DNA from: Ilex aquifolium
Taxonomy: Eukaryota > Streptophyta > Magnoliopsida > Aquifoliales > Aquifoliaceae
Direction: 5' to 3'
Assembly: GCA_951799425.1 (NCBI GenBank)
Contig: OX637391.1
Location: forward strand, 53,295,069 to 53,359,068
DNA: 64,000 bases
Below the pieces are notes generated by a model that saw only the letters and a program-made list of their open reading frames with translations, searched no databases and had not been told where the DNA came from. How positions within the stretch are numbered: the stretch's first letter is position 1; every line of letters starts with the position of its first letter. The translations under genes were made by a program, and so were the position numbers. Positions 59,620 through 64,000 of the stretch are shown piece by piece.

Positions 59620-62600
59620 CAACAAAATTCTCACTTCTAAAAAATATTCTCTGTCAAATCCATGAATCCCCCTAAAGACAATCATGTGCGAGAAGAGGAG
59701 GTTGCTCCTCCTCCACCCGATAATCCGGTCCCAAATGCGCAGCAGATGCTGGACACCATGCAGCAACTAGTAGCCCAGAACCAGCAGATTCTGCAGTTGA
59801 TGCTCGGGCAACAAGGAGGAGTGCAGCCCGGACCTCAAGCCAGGGGAGCTCCACCCCCTGGTCATCTTGGAGCTCCCCCACTGGGCGCCCCGCCCCTGGG
59901 TGCCCCCCACAAGGGGGCCCACTATGAGGAACCTCCTACTCTTGCTCTTGCTCCTGCTCCTGCTCCTACTCTTGCACCTCATGGTGGAGACCCTCCTTTT
60001 CCAAGAGGAGGAGGGTGAAAACCAAAGCATGGAGCATGGGAGCCTTTTTCGTGGTAATTCCAGAGGACCTCCTCCCAATCAGTGGGACGAAAAAATTAAG
60101 AAGGTGCAGAATCAGTTGGGTGACGTCTTCAATGCCATGAAGGCATAGGGACCCGAAACAGTAGACTATCTCGTAAGTCGAACCGACACACCCTTCAAAC
60201 CTGACGTAGCTAACTACCCGCTTCCTCAAAAATTCAAGATGTCATTCGTCGAGACCTTTGACGGTAAAAAGGATCCACTGGACCACCTCGAAACCTTTAA
60301 GACTTTGATGCAGCTGCACAACGTTCCCGATGAAATCATGTGCCGAGCGTTCCCAACCACCCTGAAGGGATCCGCTCGACAGTGGTTCGCCAAGATTTCC
60401 CCCGCCTCCATTGGCTCATTTGCTGAGCTGAGCAGGTCTTTTGTGTCACACTTCATTGGAGGACGTCGCCACCAAAAGCCTGCCACACACCTACTAAGCA
60501 TAAAGCATGAGAGAGATGAGAGTCTGAGAAGCTACCTCACTCGTTTTAACGAGGAGGTCCTTCAGGTCGAAGAGCCCGATGAAAAGGTTAGCATGACCGC
60601 TTTCCTGGGAGGCCTCCGGTCATCGAGCTTCCTTTTCTCGGTGATGAAGAGCCCATCGAAAAGTATGCCTAAGTTGCTAGCGAAGGCCCAGAAATACATG
60701 AACGCCGAAGACATTACAAGGGCCAGACGAGGTGAGTCCTCGAAAACTGAGGAGAAAAGAAAGGAGAGAGACAAAGACGACAAGAGGGAGAGTAATAACA
60801 AACGTAGCAGGGCAGAGAGGATACCTGCTAAAGACCGTCTTGGTCCTGCTCCCCAAAGAGATCGACAAGCTTTCACCCCCCTCAATGCTGCTGTTGGGCA
60901 CATCCTATTACAGATCTAGGATAACCCCGCAGTAAAGTGGCCAGGGAGAATGAAGTCCCCCTCAAACTGCAGGAACCCAAACAAGTATTGTCGCTTCCAT
61001 CGCGACCATGGCCATGACACCGACGATTGCTATGACCTCAAAAGACAGATTGAGGAACTCATTCAACGGGGTCACCTACGCCAATATGTGGCCGGTAGAG
61101 GACAAGCACCAGCACCACCACGTAACCAGGAAGACCAGCAGCCCATCGGAGAAATTCACACCATCTCCGGAGGGCTTGCAGGGGGAGGAGAGTCTCTTTC
61201 CGCTATAAAGGCTCATGCAAGAAAAGCTAGGCACCCCAGTGAATTGCGTCCATCTAAAGCGCCCAAACATGGCAACAGCGAGGTCATATCCTTCTCAAAC
61301 AAGGACTTGGAAGGAATCCAGCACCCCCATGACGACCCTCTGGTGCTCACAATGACCGTCGCCAACTTCCAAGTGCGGAGAATTCTCGTGGACAGCGGCA
61401 GCTCTGCGGATGTCTTGTTCGCAGAGGCTTATGACAAGCTCAACTTAGGCAGGGAGAGATTGCAGCCTATCAGGTCACCCCTCATTGGGTTCTAAGAGAA
61501 AAGGTGTATCCCCTAGGGTCCATCACCTTACCAATCACTGCCGGCGTAGTACCCCGAAGTTCCACAATCATGGTCAACTTCCTGGTGATAGATTGCCCTT
61601 CAGCGTACAACATCATTCTAGGCCGACCCGCTCTCAACACTCTAAGAGCGGTGCCCTCTACCTACCACCTCATTCTCCGCTTTCCAACCCCGAACGGAGT
61701 CGGAGAGGTCCGGGGAGACCAAGTAGCTGCAAGAGAGTGCTACGTCTCCTCTATGAAGGCGAGGAAGCCACAGGAGGCATTGCAAGTGGAGGTCCTCGAC
61801 CCAAGAGATGATGCCACTATAGAAAGAGGAGAACCAGTTGAGGAGCTCACCCCAGTGACCTTGGATGTAGAATATCCAGACAGAAAAGTGTACATTGGCT
61901 CTTCCCTTCCTGAAGACTTGGTCTGCCACCTCATAGACTTTTTGAGGGGTAGCATGGACGTTTTTGCTTGGTCACATGCGGACCTGGAGGGCATCGACCC
62001 TGAGGTCGCCACCCACCGCCTCAACGTCGACCCTCACCACAAGCCTGTTCGCCAAAAACTAAGGGGTGCCTCCACTGAAAGGGCTCAAGCAATGGAAAAG
62101 GAGGTGGGAAAGTTGATAGAGAACGGAGCAGTTAGAGAAGTAGCCTATCCTGAGTGGCTCTCAAATGTGGTGATGGTGACTAAAGCTAACGGGAAGTGGC
62201 GCCTCTGCGTCGACTTTACTGAGCTCAACAAGGCCTGCCCAAAGGATAGCTATCCACTACCGCGAATCGACCTCCTAATCGACGCCACAGCAGGGCATGA
62301 ATTGCTCACCATCTTGGATGCATACTCTGGGTATAACCAGATCAACATGCACCCCCCAGACCAGGAGAAGACATCGTTCATCACTCCAAGGGGAACCTAC
62401 TGCTACAGGGTCATGCCCTTCGGGTTGAAGAACGCAGGAGCAACTTATCAGCGACTGGTGAACAAGATGTTCCAGTCACAGATCGGGAGAACAATGGAGG
62501 TGTATGTGGACGACATGCTCGTAAAGAGTCTCGCAGCAGCAGATCATATTGACCACCTCCAAGAAACTTTCAACGTTCTCAGGTCATACCACATGAAGTT

Positions 62601-63387
62601 GAATCCTGAAAAGTGCGCCTTTGTCGTAGGCTCAGGAAAGTTCCTTGGCTTTATGGTCAACCAGAGAGGAATTGAGGCGAACCCCGACAAAATCAAGGCA
62701 ATCTTAAATATGAAGTCGTCGTCCTCAACCAAGGAGCTCCAGCGCCTCAATGGGAGAATTGCAACGCTCAATAGGTTCGTTTCCAAATCTGCAGACAAAT
62801 ATCTGCCTTTCTTCAAAATTCTCCGAAAGGCTTTCGAGTGGGGACCGGAGGCAGAGGAAGCCTTCCAAAAGCTCAAAGTCTACTTGGCTAAACCTCCACT
62901 CCTTTCACATGCTACATCTGGTGAGACTTTATATCTATACCTTTCTGCTTCCCCATCAGCAGTGAGTTCGGTCCTTGTCAGGAACAGTGACGGAGTACAG
63001 AGGCCGATTTATTATGTGAGCAGAGCATATCGGGGAGCGGAAGTCAGATATTCAGAGCTAGAAAAATTAGCACTAGCCCTCATCTCAACAGCTAGGCGTC
63101 TGCCACACTACTTTCAGAGTCACACTGTTGTTGTCATCACAGATCAGCCTCTAAAGAGAGTATTGGGAAAGCCAGATGTATCCGGGAGATTCCTAAAATG
63201 GGCAGTGGAACTAGGCGAGTTCGACATCCAGTACCAGCCAAAGGCGGCTATCAAAGCGCAAGCCTTGGCGGATTTTATTGCGGAGCTTACACTAGTAGGG
63301 GAGATAAATGAACATTCCACGCTTCAGATATCGAGCCCGGACACCCAAAGCAAGGTGATACACAACGAGGACACTAGGGCACCCGGT

Positions 63388-63735
63388 CTTGGCGCCCAGG
63401 CCTCCTCTCTGGGCGCCCAGACTTCCTCCCCCGGTGCCCAGACTTCCTCCCCTGGCGCCCAGACCTCCTCCCCGGGCGCCCAGACCTTCTCCGCAGCCGC
63501 CCAGACTTCCTCTGCAGGCGCCCAGACACTCCCGGGCGCCCAGACTTGCTCCCCTGGCGCCCAGACCTCCTCCCCGGGCGCCCAGGCCTCCTCCCCTGGC
63601 GCCCAGACTTCCTCCGCAGGCGCCCAGACATCCCCTGGCGCCCAGGCCTCCACCCCTGGCGCCCAGCCACTTCCAAGCGCCCAGTCTGGCGTCCAGGCCC
63701 CTCCCAGCGCCCCGCCTGGAGCCTTGCCACCCAAT
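63388..63735 (+). repeat. Repeat-coded linker between the two RNase H domains
   Basis: About fourteen units of a degenerate 21-bp repeat coding the theme GAQTSSP lie between the end of the first RNase H (ADFIAEL) and the second. On both strands other frames are also open through this tract because of its G+C-rich periodicity; those frames are not genes. Confidence 0.8.
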
Positions 63736-64000
63736 CTTGGTTTCCTGACTCCCTAAGTGCTCTCCGAACTCTCCTCTTCGCCGCTCTGGAAGCTTTATGT
63801 GGATGGATCATCAACCCGCGAAGGAGGTGGGGCTGGCTTAATCCTAATCAGTCTCGATGGCACTACCATCAAGTACGCTGTGAAGCTCCACTTCATCGCC
63901 TCCAACAATGAGGCAGAATATGAGGCCCTCCTCTCTGGACTAAGGTTGGCAATCGAGATGGAGGCTCAACACCTCATCACTCACAGCGACTCTCAGCTAA

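Larger units (their letters stand above)
59010..64000 (+). mobile_element. Tat-lineage Ty3/gypsy retrotransposon, right end outside window
   Basis: Parts in order: LTR (59010-59598); primer site; gag region (about 59660-60920, Pro-rich start, then a Tat-type gag core); a Cys/His zinc-knuckle-like CRFHRDHGHDTDDC (about 60985-61030); aspartic protease with VDSGSS (about 61390); reverse transcriptase (about 62030-62700, with YVDDMLVKS); the first RNase H (about 62900-63290); a low-complexity linker (about 63390-63735); then a second, archaeal-type RNase H that starts near 63790 and runs off the window. Order and dual RNase H fit the Tat group. The copy is broken, with roughly three or four breaks in the part visible, but the domains are well conserved, suggesting a fairly recent insertion. 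Integrase and the right LTR are not in view. Confidence 0.88.

Noticed and set aside
63324-63911. Several overlapping 110-146-residue frames on both strands
   Set aside because: Shadows of the 21-bp G+C-rich repeat in the gypsy-element linker; periodic sequence keeps other frames open.

Overview
This window looks like nuclear DNA of a dicot flowering plant. Genes are split by short AT-rich GT-AG introns and separated by many small transposons. The recognisable proteins are typical plant nuclear products: a mitochondrial intron maturase, a WAT1-type transporter, the mitochondrial 2-oxoglutarate dehydrogenase E1, cytosolic ribosomal protein S15a, and a protein with a Tify-domain-binding-like C-terminus. 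The species cannot be told from the sequence.

Layout. At 1-2.5 kb lie fragments of a copia-type element. A nuclear-encoded maturase gene runs on the minus strand (2511-5210, two exons). From 5.7 to 9 kb there is an orphan exon-like island, a non-autonomous Helitron and a hAT-type MITE. A plus-strand gene for a repeat-rich protein with a Tify-domain-binding-like end ends at 19625. Its proposed first exon at 9031-9051 would give it an 8.5 kb first intron filled with at least three MITEs.

The centre of the window is a tandem segmental duplication (about 19299-30337 and 33180-44459). The left edge cuts through the fourth exon of that gene. Each unit carries a WAT1-related transporter on the minus strand: the right copy (38952-40914) is intact over seven exons, the left (23203-25182) is decayed. 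The two units are separated by 2.8 kb of unrelated filler: an array rich in the palindrome TGATCGATCA and the start of a plant transposon ORF, which runs in frame into the duplicated exon. Several MITEs are present in both units and so predate the duplication. Three hAT-type insertions are present in only one unit and so postdate it.

Further right is the 2-oxoglutarate dehydrogenase E1 gene (minus, 45546-51601, eight coding exons, 1022 aa). It has a Helitron in an intron, one GC-AG intron, and a tandemly amplified 5-prime end (51485-53060). Two foldback-type elements follow, then RPS15A (minus, 55974-56909, 130 aa) with telo-box and site II promoter motifs. The window ends inside a Tat-lineage Ty3/gypsy element (LTR 59010-59598) that has an expanded low-complexity linker between its two RNase H domains.

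The host genes share no pathway beyond two being mitochondrial. The most informative part is the duplication with its filler array and junction ORF. Exon borders were read by eye from splice signals and reading-frame continuity. Reading frame and total CDS length agree for the maturase, the transporter, the dehydrogenase, RPS15A and the Tify-domain-binding-like gene.
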